Assembly (NCBI RefSeq): GCF_030297155.1 | Contig: NZ_AP028068.1 | Coordinates: 930,001 to 994,000 of the forward strand | DNA length: 64,000 bases | Source: Vibrio sp. FE10 | Lineage (GTDB): Bacteria; Pseudomonadota; Gammaproteobacteria; Enterobacterales; Vibrionaceae | Direction of reading: 5' to 3' | Shown: piece by piece, positions 36,199-44,483 of the stretch | How positions within the stretch are numbered: position 1 is the stretch's first letter | How the letters are laid out: every line of letters begins with the position of its first letter | The notes under the pieces: model-generated | The model's input: the letters and a program-made list of their open reading frames with translations, nothing else | The model's database searches: none | Told to the model about the DNA's origin: nothing | Position numbers and translations under genes: made by a program

Positions 36199-36408
36199 TT
36201 AAACAGCGATCGTCACATGGTCACGACCCACTTCAGCCATCTGAATTAGGTAGTCCGTGTGGTACTTCTTCTTGATGACGATTTGGCTACCGATTTCAGC
36301 AACAATCTTTACCACTTCTAACGCATCAGAAGGATGCAATGAAGAATCTTTTGAAATTTCGATATTAACGCCTAAATTTGCCAATTTGATGATGTCGCTA
36401 GAATGCAT
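36199..36408 (-). CDS. HPr-like small protein (orphan)
   Basis: The 69-residue protein reads as an HPr-like fold without the C-terminal helix: NIEIS strand, S-L-H-P-S-D helix start, SQIVIKKK strand, helix to AEVG and a last strand DHVTIAV. The histidine corresponding to the HPr phosphorylation site is present (SLHPSD), but the arginine two residues later is not. A role in PTS regulation is inferred from this and the ula PTS next door. The start ATG at 36408 has a TTGGA site. Confidence 0.6.
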   Translation of the reverse strand: MHSSDIIKLANLGVNIEISKDSSLHPSDALEVVKIVAEIGSQIVIKKKYHTDYLIQMAEVGRDHVTIAV

Positions 36409-36654
36409 GGTTGTGTCCAAGGTATTTGATTTTCGTGGACTATATCATCTTCAATTTATGCAACTCTACTTGGTTTAAGTAAAAATGGGTGAGATGTGCT
36501 CAAAATATGATTTCAATAGTAAAACAACGGCTTTTATTGCATCAATTCATTTAATTGTCGGATTGTTGAATAAGATCATATTAAGGCGATCATGAATAGG
36601 TTTTATGTATGGTGGTTAGTACTATGAGTCTCAAAACAATATGAGAGATTGACG

Positions 36655-37254
36655 ATGCCAAAGTTAGATAAATATAAAGGAATTATTTTCGATCTCGATG
36701 GGACTCTGGTCAATTCTATGGTGGCACACGCTCATGCATGGGAACAAACTTGTCAGAAATTCGGAATCCCCTACGATAAAGAATGGCTCGATCAACTTGG
36801 CGGGATGCCATCGAGAAAAGTGACTCAAGAGATCCTTAAGCGTTACGATCTAACTCTTGATGCTCAACAAATTACTTCGGATAAAATCGCCAACTTTGAA
36901 GCCATTGAGCACAAAGGTGATGTTATCCCAGAGACATACGCCCTTTTACAGCAACAGTATCAGTTGAAGAAGATAGGCATCGGCACTGGCGCTCAAGCCA
37001 AGCACGCGAGGGCGATTTTAAAGACGACCGATATCCCATCAATGATACGTACGATTGTGACTTCAGATGACGTAGAAAACCACAAACCTAATCCTGATAC
37101 TTTTCTGAAAGTCGCTAGCCAGTTAGAGCTTGAACCGAGCGATTGTGTGGTGTTTGAAGATACGATCATTGGGCAATACGCTGCAACTGCTGCAGGAATG
37201 GATTGTTACATGGTCGAGGATGGGCGCATAACCCAATTTGTTCCAGCGAGCTAA
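36655..37254 (+). CDS. HAD phosphatase, YqaB-like
   Basis: The 199-residue HAD enzyme has motif I FDLDGTLVNSM (~residues 11-20), motif II at GIGTGAQAKHA (~110) and motif IV VFEDTIIGQYAA (~172). The length and LGGMPSRKV segment match the fructose-1-phosphatase/beta-phosphoglucomutase-like group. It lies just upstream of a second ribulose-5-phosphate epimerase on the same strand (36 bp gap), so the pair may form one unit. Confidence 0.87.
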   Translation: MPKLDKYKGIIFDLDGTLVNSMVAHAHAWEQTCQKFGIPYDKEWLDQLGGMPSRKVTQEILKRYDLTLDAQQITSDKIANFEAIEHKGDVIPETYALLQQQYQLKKIGIGTGAQAKHARAILKTTDIPSMIRTIVTSDDVENHKPNPDTFLKVASQLELEPSDCVVFEDTIIGQYAATAAGMDCYMVEDGRITQFVPAS

Positions 37255-37290
37255 ACAGAATTTAACGATACAAAAATAACTAGGAAAACA

Positions 37291-37962
37291 ATGAAACAAT
37301 ATCTTATCGCACCTTCGATTCTTTCTGCTGATTTGGCTCGCCTTGGTGAGGACGTAGAACGTGTTCTCGCGGCTGGGGCTGATGTTATTCATTTTGATGT
37401 TATGGATAACCACTATGTACCCAATCTGACTTTTGGTGCGCCAGTATTAAAAGCACTACGAGATTATGGAATAACAGCGCCAATCGACGTGCATTTAATG
37501 GCGAAGCCTGTTGATCAGTTGGTGCCTCAATTTGCTGAAGCGGGTGCGACGATGATTACGTTCCATGTAGAAGCCTCTGAGCATGTTGACCGTACTTTAC
37601 AGTTAATCAAAGAGCACGGTTGCCAAGCCGGAGTGGTATTAAACCCTGCAACGCCATTGAGTCATCTTGATTACATTATGGATAAAGTCGACCTGATATT
37701 AGTGATGTCGGTGAACCCTGGCTTCGGTGGCCAATCTTTCATCCCAGCTACGCTTGATAAGCTACGTTCAATCAGAGCGCGCATTAATGAATCAGGGCGT
37801 AATATACGTTTAGAAGTCGATGGTGGTGTGAAAGTTAACAACATAAAAGAGATTGCTGAAGCAGGAGCGGATATGTTTGTTGCGGGCTCGGCTATTTTTG
37901 ATAGTGAAGATTACGGACAAGTTATCGATTCCATGCGTTCGGAGTTGGCTCAATTGAATTAA
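37291..37962 (+). CDS. rpe: Ribulose-5-phosphate 3-epimerase (probable second copy)
   Basis: The 223-residue TIM-barrel enzyme interconverts ribulose 5-phosphate and xylulose 5-phosphate. Metal and catalytic segments are [16 protein letters not shown] (~34), HLMAKPV (~66), [12 protein letters not shown] (~140) and the [10 protein letters not shown] phosphate-binding loop (~175). The usual vibrio copy sits in the dam/gph cluster, so this is probably an extra copy; xylulose 5-phosphate is the ula/yia endpoint. Confidence 0.9.
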   Translation: MKQYLIAPSILSADLARLGEDVERVLAAGADVIHFDVMDNHYVPNLTFGAPVLKALRDYGITAPIDVHLMAKPVDQLVPQFAEAGATMITFHVEASEHVDRTLQLIKEHGCQAGVVLNPATPLSHLDYIMDKVDLILVMSVNPGFGGQSFIPATLDKLRSIRARINESGRNIRLEVDGGVKVNNIKEIAEAGADMFVAGSAIFDSEDYGQVIDSMRSELAQLN

Positions 37963-37983
37963 GTTGTGTATCGATTGCTGTAT

Positions 37984-38026
37984 AAAGGCTCGAAGTCTTC
38001 TGTGTATCAGGTTTCGGGCTTTTTTG
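37984..38026 (+). terminator. Terminator after rpe copy
   Basis: AAGGCTCGAA / TTTCGGGCTT stem with G-U pairs followed by TTTTTT. Confidence 0.7.
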
Positions 38027-38139
38027 TATCTAATGGGTGTCGATTTAATGAAAGGTTACGTGGAGTAAGGTGAAGGTTGCGTTGTTGGAGTTCTCTTCAG
38101 TTAGAACTTTTTCATTGTGTAATAAAACTACAGTTATTA

Positions 38140-38188
38140 TTGACTTTGGTCACATAACGGCGCAAAATTGACCTCAGATCACATAACG
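38140..38188 (+). repeat. Imperfect tandem repeat upstream of a tiny membrane protein
   Basis: TTGAC (38140, 38168) and TCACATAACG (38150-38159, 38179-38188) recur at 28-29 bp. They sit 15-60 bp before the start codon of the gene at 38202, a promoter position. Confidence 0.6.
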
Positions 38189-38201
38189 ATGAGAACACAG
38201 T

Positions 38202-38339
38202 ATGAACGCTACAGTAATCACAAATGAAAACAACGCATCACTAGCAAAACCTTCAGTAATGAATGAAGTTCTATTTTTTGCTAAGTCTACCGTTATCATG
38301 GGTGCGATTATCCTACTTGTTGCTTCTGCTTGGGTTTAG
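38202..38339 (+). CDS. Tiny single-span membrane protein (45 aa)
   Basis: A 45-residue frame starts at 38202 (MNATVITNENNASLAKP...), with GAGA eight bases upstream. Residues 1-20 are polar; residues ~22-45 (NEVLFFAKSTVIMGAIILLV...) form one membrane helix and end AWV. The topology and a dedicated promoter-like repeat suggest a real small protein. No family is recognised. A hairpin (TCAGTGG / CCACTGA, 38369-38396) follows. Confidence 0.65.
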   Translation: MNATVITNENNASLAKPSVMNEVLFFAKSTVIMGAIILLVASAWV

Positions 38340-38368
38340 TTCCTTAAATAAACCCGCGTTAAGTGTGA

Positions 38369-38396
38369 TCAGTGGTGGTGATTAGCCACCCACTGA
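38369..38396 (+). terminator. Hairpin after the tiny membrane protein
   Basis: TCAGTGG / CCACTGA stem. No T run, so terminator role uncertain. Nothing else seen in 38400-38548. Confidence 0.35.
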
Positions 38397-38548
38397 TTCA
38401 AACTAACGTCAGAAGCACGAAATTAACCCCTTTACCTTTCTGCCTCCACTTCTCTTTCTCTACCTTCTAGGCCAACTTCCTAGTTATCAAGCGGCTTATC
38501 TAAATTAATTTATTTATCCAAGCCAATTTACCTATCTAAAACAGTGGT

Positions 38549-39748
38549 TTAAAGACGATTCTTTAAACTAGACCAGTACAAAATCATCATTAATACATAC
38601 GCTAATGCGGGCGCAATATAACTCGTGCTCAGCGAAAGCTCATCAATCAAGCTCGCCTGTGCGAATGGCAAAATAACTCCTCCAATTGAACACATAATGA
38701 GAATTGCTGCCCCTTGTGAGTTTTGCTTACCTGATGCATGTAGCGCTTGTGCGTAAATGATAGGGTAGAGCGCAGAATTACATAGCCCTACGACAAGCAT
38801 CAAATAGCCAACCCAAACATAATTTTGATAGACCGCAACGGCGCTAATCAAAGCTGCAATAACGCAAGACAGCGAGAAGAGATAGTGCTTGTTTACTGTG
38901 TTTCCAAACTTGGCAAATAACACTCTTCCAACAAACATGAATACCCAATAAAGAGCGATGATCTGTGTTGCGAATACCAAACCAAGGTCGCCATATTGCT
39001 GGTCGGCAAGATACGCAATAGTAAAAGTACCAAAACTGACTTCTACACCAATGTACAGCAACAGTACCAACGCTAACTTCATAAACTGTTGATTTTTAGT
39101 TAGAAGCGTTAACCCTCGCCAAAAGCCAGTCATCTGTTTTGGCTTGATATCTGGGAGCGTCATTTTGCTAAAAAATACCAGCAAGCCGAAAAAGAACAGG
39201 GCGATGATCAAGAACAGAAACGAAACTTGATGGGCGGTGTTGTCGACGTTAAAACTTGCAGCTACGAGAATGACAGCGGTCAGCACTAACGGGCCAAGCA
39301 CAGTGCCAACGGAGTTCGATGCCGTTGCGACACTTTGACGTATTACGCTCTTATCGGGTGTCGAGAGTAGTGATACGTAAGGTGAACTCACTACTTGAAT
39401 CGCGGACACGCCTGAGGCCATTAATAAGATACCAATTAGTGTTGGAACAAGCTCTTCTCCTCGTACTAAATATGCCATGGCTAGGCAGCCCAGAAGGCAC
39501 CAGATCAAGCAGAACTTCAGCGTAGTTCTATAGCCAATTTTTGCCATGACAAATGACGTTGGAAGCGACACCGTAATTCGGGTGATAAAAAAGGCCATGG
39601 GAAATAGCATCGCCATTTTATAATCGAGAGAGAAAGCTTCTTTGTAATGTGGAATTAGCGAGTTACTTGAAACGGTAATTAAACCCCAGATAAAAAAGAT
39701 CAGAGACAGTAAGACCAGTGGGGCATCTTTTAACGGGAATACTCTCAT
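38549..39748 (-). CDS. MFS transporter, FucP-like sugar permease family
   Basis: The 399-residue protein has twelve membrane segments. The N terminus (LLSLIFFIWGLITVSSNSLIPHYKEAFSLDYKMAMLFPMAFFITRI) matches the FucP/NagP-type FHS family, which imports hexoses or deoxysugars with protons. It lies beyond a terminator that ends the yia-like operon and has its own AAGGAA start site, so it may be expressed independently. Its location suggests a sugar or sugar-acid substrate, not proven. Confidence 0.85.
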   Translation of the reverse strand: MRVFPLKDAPLVLLSLIFFIWGLITVSSNSLIPHYKEAFSLDYKMAMLFPMAFFITRITVSLPTSFVMAKIGYRTTLKFCLIWCLLGCLAMAYLVRGEELVPTLIGILLMASGVSAIQVVSSPYVSLLSTPDKSVIRQSVATASNSVGTVLGPLVLTAVILVAASFNVDNTAHQVSFLFLIIALFFFGLLVFFSKMTLPDIKPKQMTGFWRGLTLLTKNQQFMKLALVLLLYIGVEVSFGTFTIAYLADQQYGDLGLVFATQIIALYWVFMFVGRVLFAKFGNTVNKHYLFSLSCVIAALISAVAVYQNYVWVGYLMLVVGLCNSALYPIIYAQALHASGKQNSQGAAILIMCSIGGVILPFAQASLIDELSLSTSYIAPALAYVLMMILYWSSLKNRL

Positions 39749-39773
39749 AGTGATTCCTTATTAATAGCGATAA

Positions 39774-39802
39774 AAAAAGCAGAAGATGATCTTCTGCTTT
39801 TC
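39774..39802 (-). terminator. Terminator of the yia-like operon
   Basis: AAAAGCAGAAGAT / ATCTTCTGCTTTT stem. It has A and T runs on both sides and lies between the small ABM-like gene and the MFS gene. Confidence 0.85.
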
Positions 39803-39837
39803 GATTGAGACTTTACGGTGTATTGCCTATTAAGCTG

Positions 39838-40161
39838 TTAATCACGAACAAAATTGATGTGATGAACATGGATGTTGTATTTCTCAATGATCACTTTGGT
39901 CGCATGCATACTTTTGATTCGTTGCTCAGACTCTAAAGCAGCAGCCATTGCTGATTCGTTCTCGTAGCTGTGCTGCATCATAAGCAGTAGGTTTTTATGG
40001 CTGTCAGCTTCAATTGCTTCAGGCTTGTTCAGCGTTAGCCCTTGGTTATTCGGAAATGTGCGAATAATAGGCGCGACTTCGTTTTCCATGTATTGGTAGA
40101 AGTCTTGTTTTTGTTCTTCAGTTAAATCAGCTTCGAAAAAAGCGGTGCGAAAAATTGTCAT
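39838..40161 (-). CDS. Small ABM-like (dimeric alpha/beta barrel) protein
   Basis: The 107-residue product (MTIFRTAFFEADLTEEQ...) ends with KYNIHVHHINFVRD and has the length and beta-alpha-beta pattern of ABM/EthD-like proteins. The ATG at 40161 is chosen for its upstream AAGGGAA. It ends the operon, ten bases after the 3-epimerase. An enzymatic role on sugar acids or quinones is possible but not shown. Confidence 0.65.
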   Translation of the reverse strand: MTIFRTAFFEADLTEEQKQDFYQYMENEVAPIIRTFPNNQGLTLNKPEAIEADSHKNLLLMMQHSYENESAMAAALESEQRIKSMHATKVIIEKYNIHVHHINFVRD

Positions 40162-40171
40162 GGTCGTTCCC

Positions 40172-41041
40172 TTACAGTTCAAAGCCAGATTGGTTAGCGA
40201 TAGATTTCAACGTTGCTTTTGCTTGTTTGATATCGTCTAACCAGTTGTCGTTTTGTGCCCACATTTCAATCACTAATGGTGCGCTGTAATCAATTTCAGC
40301 GAGTGTTTTGAAAATAGCAGGGAAGTCGACTTGGCCTTCACCGATAACAAGATCTCGGAACTGACCTTTGCAGGTTTCTGAAACTCGTAGCGTGTCTTTT
40401 AGGTGAACTTGTACTAGGTGATCACGGCTTAGTTTAAGCTCTGTACACACGTCGTAGTTCCAACCAGAAATATTGCCGACATCTGGGTAAGCCATGAAGT
40501 AAGGCGATGGGATCTCACGTTTTAATACTTCAAACTTGCTCAATGAGTTCAGGTATGGAGTATCCATAATCTCAACACCTAGCATGATGCCTGCGCGTTC
40601 TGCCATTTTGGTGGCTTGCTGCATACCTTCAATGAAGCGAGCGTGTGTTTCAGCCGATTGCGGCTCGTAGTACACATCGTATCCCGCCATTTGAATACAA
40701 CGAATACCAAGCTTGTAAGCCAATGAAATCGCTTTTTCCATGATGATCAGCGATTCAGTGCGAATAGCATCATCCATTGAGCCAAACGGAAACTTACGGT
40801 GTGCGCTTAGGCACATTGATTGGAAAGGCATTTGATGCTTTTCACATAGACGGCGAAGCTCATAAATTTCTTCGTCTGACCAATCTAAACGAGCACGTCG
40901 CTCATCGGTTTCATCCACTGAAATTTCTACAAAGTCGAAGCCAGCTTCTTTAGCGTGAATCAAACGCTCTTCCCATGTAAGGGTGGTTGGCATCGCTTTT
41001 TCGTAAATACCTAATCTGAATTTGTTTTTAGAATCAAACAT
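40172..41041 (-). CDS. sgbU: L-ribulose-5-phosphate 3-epimerase (second copy, SgbU/YiaR-like)
   Basis: The 289-residue paralogue of ulaE (35153) shares EISVDETDERRARLDW, CLSAHRKFPFGS, EIMDTPYLNS, YPDVGNISGWNYD and HLKDT. It converts L-xylulose 5-phosphate to L-ribulose 5-phosphate. It is in the yia-like operon, nine bases after the IclR gene. The conserved metal and catalytic residues appear intact. Confidence 0.93.
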   Translation of the reverse strand: MFDSKNKFRLGIYEKAMPTTLTWEERLIHAKEAGFDFVEISVDETDERRARLDWSDEEIYELRRLCEKHQMPFQSMCLSAHRKFPFGSMDDAIRTESLIIMEKAISLAYKLGIRCIQMAGYDVYYEPQSAETHARFIEGMQQATKMAERAGIMLGVEIMDTPYLNSLSKFEVLKREIPSPYFMAYPDVGNISGWNYDVCTELKLSRDHLVQVHLKDTLRVSETCKGQFRDLVIGEGQVDFPAIFKTLAEIDYSAPLVIEMWAQNDNWLDDIKQAKATLKSIANQSGFEL

Positions 41042-41050
41042 TCTTTTTCC

Positions 41051-41809
41051 TTAAAAGAGTTGTTGTTCTATACGCGTTGTTATGTCTTGAATTCTGCTAG
41101 CGATCTCTTCGTAGCCGAGAGCTTTCATTTTTGGCGTAAGCGAAGAGACGCTAACCGCGTATACAGGAGAATTGTTCTTGTCAAAAATAGGGACAGCAAC
41201 ACAAGAAATACCCGCTTCGTTCTCTTCATCATCGAGCGCATAACCACGACTCTTAATTTTATCGAGAACACCAAAAAACTGAGACTTGTCGAGAATCGTG
41301 TTTTCAGTTAACGGCTTCATTGTGCTGACATTACGTTTCCAATAGGTTTCTCGAACGCTCTCAGAGCTAAATGCTAAGTAACATTTTCCTGCCGCTGAGC
41401 AGTACATTGGAGAATGTAGCCCTACGTAGGTTCGAGTTCTAAAGGAAGAATTAACGGGTTCAAACTTGTCTTTAAAAATGATGTTGTCAGCATCAAAAGA
41501 GAGAAAGTTAACCGTTTCATTCACATCGTCGAGTAGCTCAGATAGGTATGGCTTAACGGTGCCAGTGACATCAGAATTGATAGCAGCGTGTCCAAGCTGA
41601 ACCAACTTCATTGTTAAGCGATATTCTTTACCTGAACACATTTGAGCAACATAACCAGAGGCTTCAAACGTTGCTAAAATACGGTGGACAGATGACTTGT
41701 TGAAGCCAGTCCCTTCAGACACTTTTTGTAGCGAAACGCCATTAGGATAATTCCCAAGGAATTCCAATACGGTCAGTGCTTTAGACAACGATTTAATTTG
41801 CTCACTCAT
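41051..41809 (-). CDS. IclR family regulator of the yia-like operon (YiaJ-like)
   Basis: The 252-residue protein has a winged HTH at residues ~10-70 (LTVLEFLGNYPNGVSLQKVSEGTGFNKSSVHRILATFEASGYV) and the IclR effector domain (GLHSPMYCSAAGKCYLAF..., SRGYALDDEENEAGISCVAVPIF). E. coli YiaJ represses the yiaK-S operon. Here the gene lies inside the operon, between the decarboxylase and the 3-epimerase, so it should autoregulate through the upstream yiaK promoter. Confidence 0.9.
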   Translation of the reverse strand: MSEQIKSLSKALTVLEFLGNYPNGVSLQKVSEGTGFNKSSVHRILATFEASGYVAQMCSGKEYRLTMKLVQLGHAAINSDVTGTVKPYLSELLDDVNETVNFLSFDADNIIFKDKFEPVNSSFRTRTYVGLHSPMYCSAAGKCYLAFSSESVRETYWKRNVSTMKPLTENTILDKSQFFGVLDKIKSRGYALDDEENEAGISCVAVPIFDKNNSPVYAVSVSSLTPKMKALGYEEIASRIQDITTRIEQQLF

Positions 41810-41816
41810 ATATGTG

Positions 41817-42461
41817 CTACCAGTGTTTACCTATTTCAGTATGGAAGTTTTCTGCGATGTCACGTCCGTTGCTACCGGCTAACGCTCGGCCAGCAATAAA
41901 TGACTTTGCAGACAGATTCTTAAACAAATGCAGATCGTCAGGAACAATACCACCAGTGATGGATAGTTCAATTCCTAGATTCGATAAATTCTGCATTTTA
42001 TATAAATCTTCTTCGGTCCAGCTCACACCAGCAAGCTCCGCATCACGTGAACGGTGATAAATTGCTTGTTTAATACCCATGTCGACCCAAGCTTGCGCAT
42101 CTTCCATTGTCCAGTGCCCATACAGCTCAATTTGCACTTCGCCGTCGAATTCATCCGTTACTTTCTTCGCTGAACGAATAGTTTCGATGTGTGCTGCTGC
42201 ACTTACTGTTACCCAGTTAGCGCCGGCATCCATCGCCAGGCGCGTTAATATGGCACTGGCATCGGTGATTTTCATGTCACAGACAATGATGTGATTTGGG
42301 TATTTTTCTCGTAGGATTCTTACGCTGTCTACGCCATGGGCGAAGGCTAAAATCGTCCCGATTTCAATTACATCTAACTTATCTGCAACATGCTCTATTG
42401 AGGCTAACGCTGTGACGATATCAGTGGCATCCAGTGCCATTTGTAACAAGGGCTTAGACAT
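41817..42461 (-). CDS. sgbH: 3-keto-L-gulonate-6-phosphate decarboxylase (second copy, SgbH-like)
   Basis: The 214-residue paralogue of ulaD (34497) has QMALDATDIVTA at its N terminus, VCDMKITDAS, ELAGVSWTEEDL and ITGGIVPDD. The KGPDC active-site segment (DMKxTD) is intact. It decarboxylates 3-keto-L-gulonate 6-phosphate to L-xylulose 5-phosphate. It overlaps the kinase gene upstream by eight bases, so the two are coupled. Confidence 0.93.
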   Translation of the reverse strand: MSKPLLQMALDATDIVTALASIEHVADKLDVIEIGTILAFAHGVDSVRILREKYPNHIIVCDMKITDASAILTRLAMDAGANWVTVSAAAHIETIRSAKKVTDEFDGEVQIELYGHWTMEDAQAWVDMGIKQAIYHRSRDAELAGVSWTEEDLYKMQNLSNLGIELSITGGIVPDDLHLFKNLSAKSFIAGRALAGSNGRDIAENFHTEIGKHW

Positions 42462-43947
42462 CTATTTCATCCTCAAATTGTTTAAAGAGCTGCACCAGTC
42501 TTTGATAGTGCTTATATTTCTTTTGGTAAGTGTCGTAGTGTTCAGGGTTCGGCTCGACACGTGACGTAGAATTAGTGATAGCTTGAGTACATTCTTCTAA
42601 TGAAGCGAACTCACCAGCACCGACCATTGCCATCATTGCAGCACCTAATGAACCGGTTTCATCAACGTCTGATATTTCAACGGTCATTCCGGTAAGGTCA
42701 GCCAGCATTTGCATCCACACAGGACTAGATACTGGGCCGCCTGTCACTTTCAGTATGTTGGCTTTTGGAAAGCGTTGACGCATACGTTCAAGGTGAATGT
42801 TGTGACAGAATAAAATGCCTTCCCAAATAGCTTGAATCAGGTGGCCTTTGGTATGGTGTGATTGCAGGCCATAGAAGCCTGACTTTAGACCGAGCCCTTG
42901 GTTAGAACCGTAGAGGAATGGCACAAAATAGATGCTGCTTGATGCCGGATCTAATGCTTCCACTAACGCTTGATTTTGCTGGTGGTTAAGCTGGCCATTT
43001 TCACCAAGGTAGTCAGCAAACCATTCATAGTTACCCGCAGAAGTCGGGCTCGCTTCATGAATGATGTATTCGTTATCGACGGCGTAATGGCCGTAAACAA
43101 AGTTGTGCGCTTCTTGAGTCACTTGCTTTGAGATACCAGACGTTACCGCCCATGTGCCCATTACGTAATTCAGGGTGTCTTCTGAAGAGTTGATTCCAGA
43201 GCAGATCGTTGTTGATACCACATCAAATAACCCACCAAACACAGGCGTTCCAAGTGCAAGGCCTGTCTCTTTGGCGATGGCTGCGGTGATTCTCCCTGCT
43301 TGCTGCTGAGGCTTTACAATGGGTGGGAGCGCATCCCAAATTTCTTCAATGCCAAATGTCTCCAGAAGTGCTTTGTCATACTTACCAGAGATTGAGTTGA
43401 AAAAGTTACTTTCTGAAATATTGGTCAGCTCTGCAGTAACTTCGCCCGTTAAGCGATAGCGAAGGTAGTCGTGAGACATCATAACTGCGCCAATATTGTT
43501 GTATCGTTTGGCATCGTTTTCTTTGATCCAACGAAGAATCGATACAGGATGACCTGTCCAAAGCGTTTGCAGTGTGGTTGGATAGATCTCTTGTGCTTTA
43601 CCCTGTTCTAGCCATTCTTTAACAATGGGCAGCGAACGCGAGTCTGAAGACATAATGCCATGACCAAGGTTTTGTCCTTTTTTATCAAGAAGGTAAACGC
43701 CTTTGCCTTGGGCTGAAATGCTTAAGCCTTTGATGTTTAATGGATCGACTTTTGTGGCTTCTAGAAGCTGTTTAATGACGTCGACCGCGTTTCCCCATAA
43801 AGCATCTAGATCCCGTTCTACCCAGCCTTGCTTCTCGTTGATGACGCTCGCTGATACACGAGCAAGGCCTTGTTGTTCACCTTTTGCGTTAAACAACGCG
43901 GCTTTCATAAAAGTGCCGCCAGAATCAATTCCAATGTAGTAATTCAT
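42454..43947 (-). CDS. lyxK: FGGY sugar kinase (LyxK/YiaP-like)
   Basis: The 497-residue kinase matches the length of E. coli LyxK (498). N-terminal IGIDSGGTFMKAALF is the phosphate-binding element, and the FGGY C-terminal elements are GNYEWF.../QGLGLKSGFYGLQ and KVTGGPVSSPVWMQMLADLTG. It probably phosphorylates L-xylulose or 3-keto-L-gulonate at C5 or C6. The ATG overlaps the stop codon of the yiaL gene (TAATG). Confidence 0.9.
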   Translation of the reverse strand: MNYYIGIDSGGTFMKAALFNAKGEQQGLARVSASVINEKQGWVERDLDALWGNAVDVIKQLLEATKVDPLNIKGLSISAQGKGVYLLDKKGQNLGHGIMSSDSRSLPIVKEWLEQGKAQEIYPTTLQTLWTGHPVSILRWIKENDAKRYNNIGAVMMSHDYLRYRLTGEVTAELTNISESNFFNSISGKYDKALLETFGIEEIWDALPPIVKPQQQAGRITAAIAKETGLALGTPVFGGLFDVVSTTICSGINSSEDTLNYVMGTWAVTSGISKQVTQEAHNFVYGHYAVDNEYIIHEASPTSAGNYEWFADYLGENGQLNHQQNQALVEALDPASSSIYFVPFLYGSNQGLGLKSGFYGLQSHHTKGHLIQAIWEGILFCHNIHLERMRQRFPKANILKVTGGPVSSPVWMQMLADLTGMTVEISDVDETGSLGAAMMAMVGAGEFASLEECTQAITNSTSRVEPNPEHYDTYQKKYKHYQRLVQLFKQFEDEIDV

Positions 43948-44435
43948 TATTTGGCTTCCAGTAAATCGTTGTGAATCTTCACCACCAGTTTTCTTACTGG
44001 TTGGCTGTCATCATTTTCAATATTGGTGATGTGCACGATATTTGGCGTGAACAAATAAAATTGATTGCGTTTTGCATGAATGAAGCTGAGTTCAATTCCC
44101 GGATATTCGTAGAATTGGAGGTCACGTTCTTGGTTATAAGGCTGTGCGTTGCTGTGTTCGCCTGTATCGATTGCCCAAGCCATTACTTCAGAACCTTCGA
44201 GAATGATCTGTAGATCAGAATGGTATTTATGGACTTCAGGTTGGAAGTTTCCTAAAGGCTCTTTGTCGTATTCCAACACAACAAACCATGCCTGTTTTGA
44301 ATCAAAACCAGGGAGTTCATGGCGACCTAATGCGAGTTTTTCTTGGTCGAGACTGTTCAAGTACTCAAGCACGTTTTGAATAACGACAGGGTACGACTTG
44401 CTGATCTGCGTAGGTTGAGTATTTCCGACTAACAT
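43947..44435 (-). CDS. yiaL: YhcH/YiaL/EbgC family protein (DUF386)
   Basis: The 162-residue cupin-like barrel protein has EYDKEPLGNFQPEVHKYHSDLQIILEGSE and the later KLVVKIHND segment of the DUF386 family. Members bind zinc through such histidines, and roles in sugar anomer or sialic-acid handling have been suggested. It occurs as yiaL in the E. coli yia operon, as here. Translation is coupled to the kinase. Confidence 0.9.
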   Translation of the reverse strand: MLVGNTQPTQISKSYPVVIQNVLEYLNSLDQEKLALGRHELPGFDSKQAWFVVLEYDKEPLGNFQPEVHKYHSDLQIILEGSEVMAWAIDTGEHSNAQPYNQERDLQFYEYPGIELSFIHAKRNQFYLFTPNIVHITNIENDDSQPVRKLVVKIHNDLLEAK

Positions 44436-44483
44436 AAAAATTCTCTTTAAATATAAACAGCTTAATAAAGCTGATGCTTTAAA

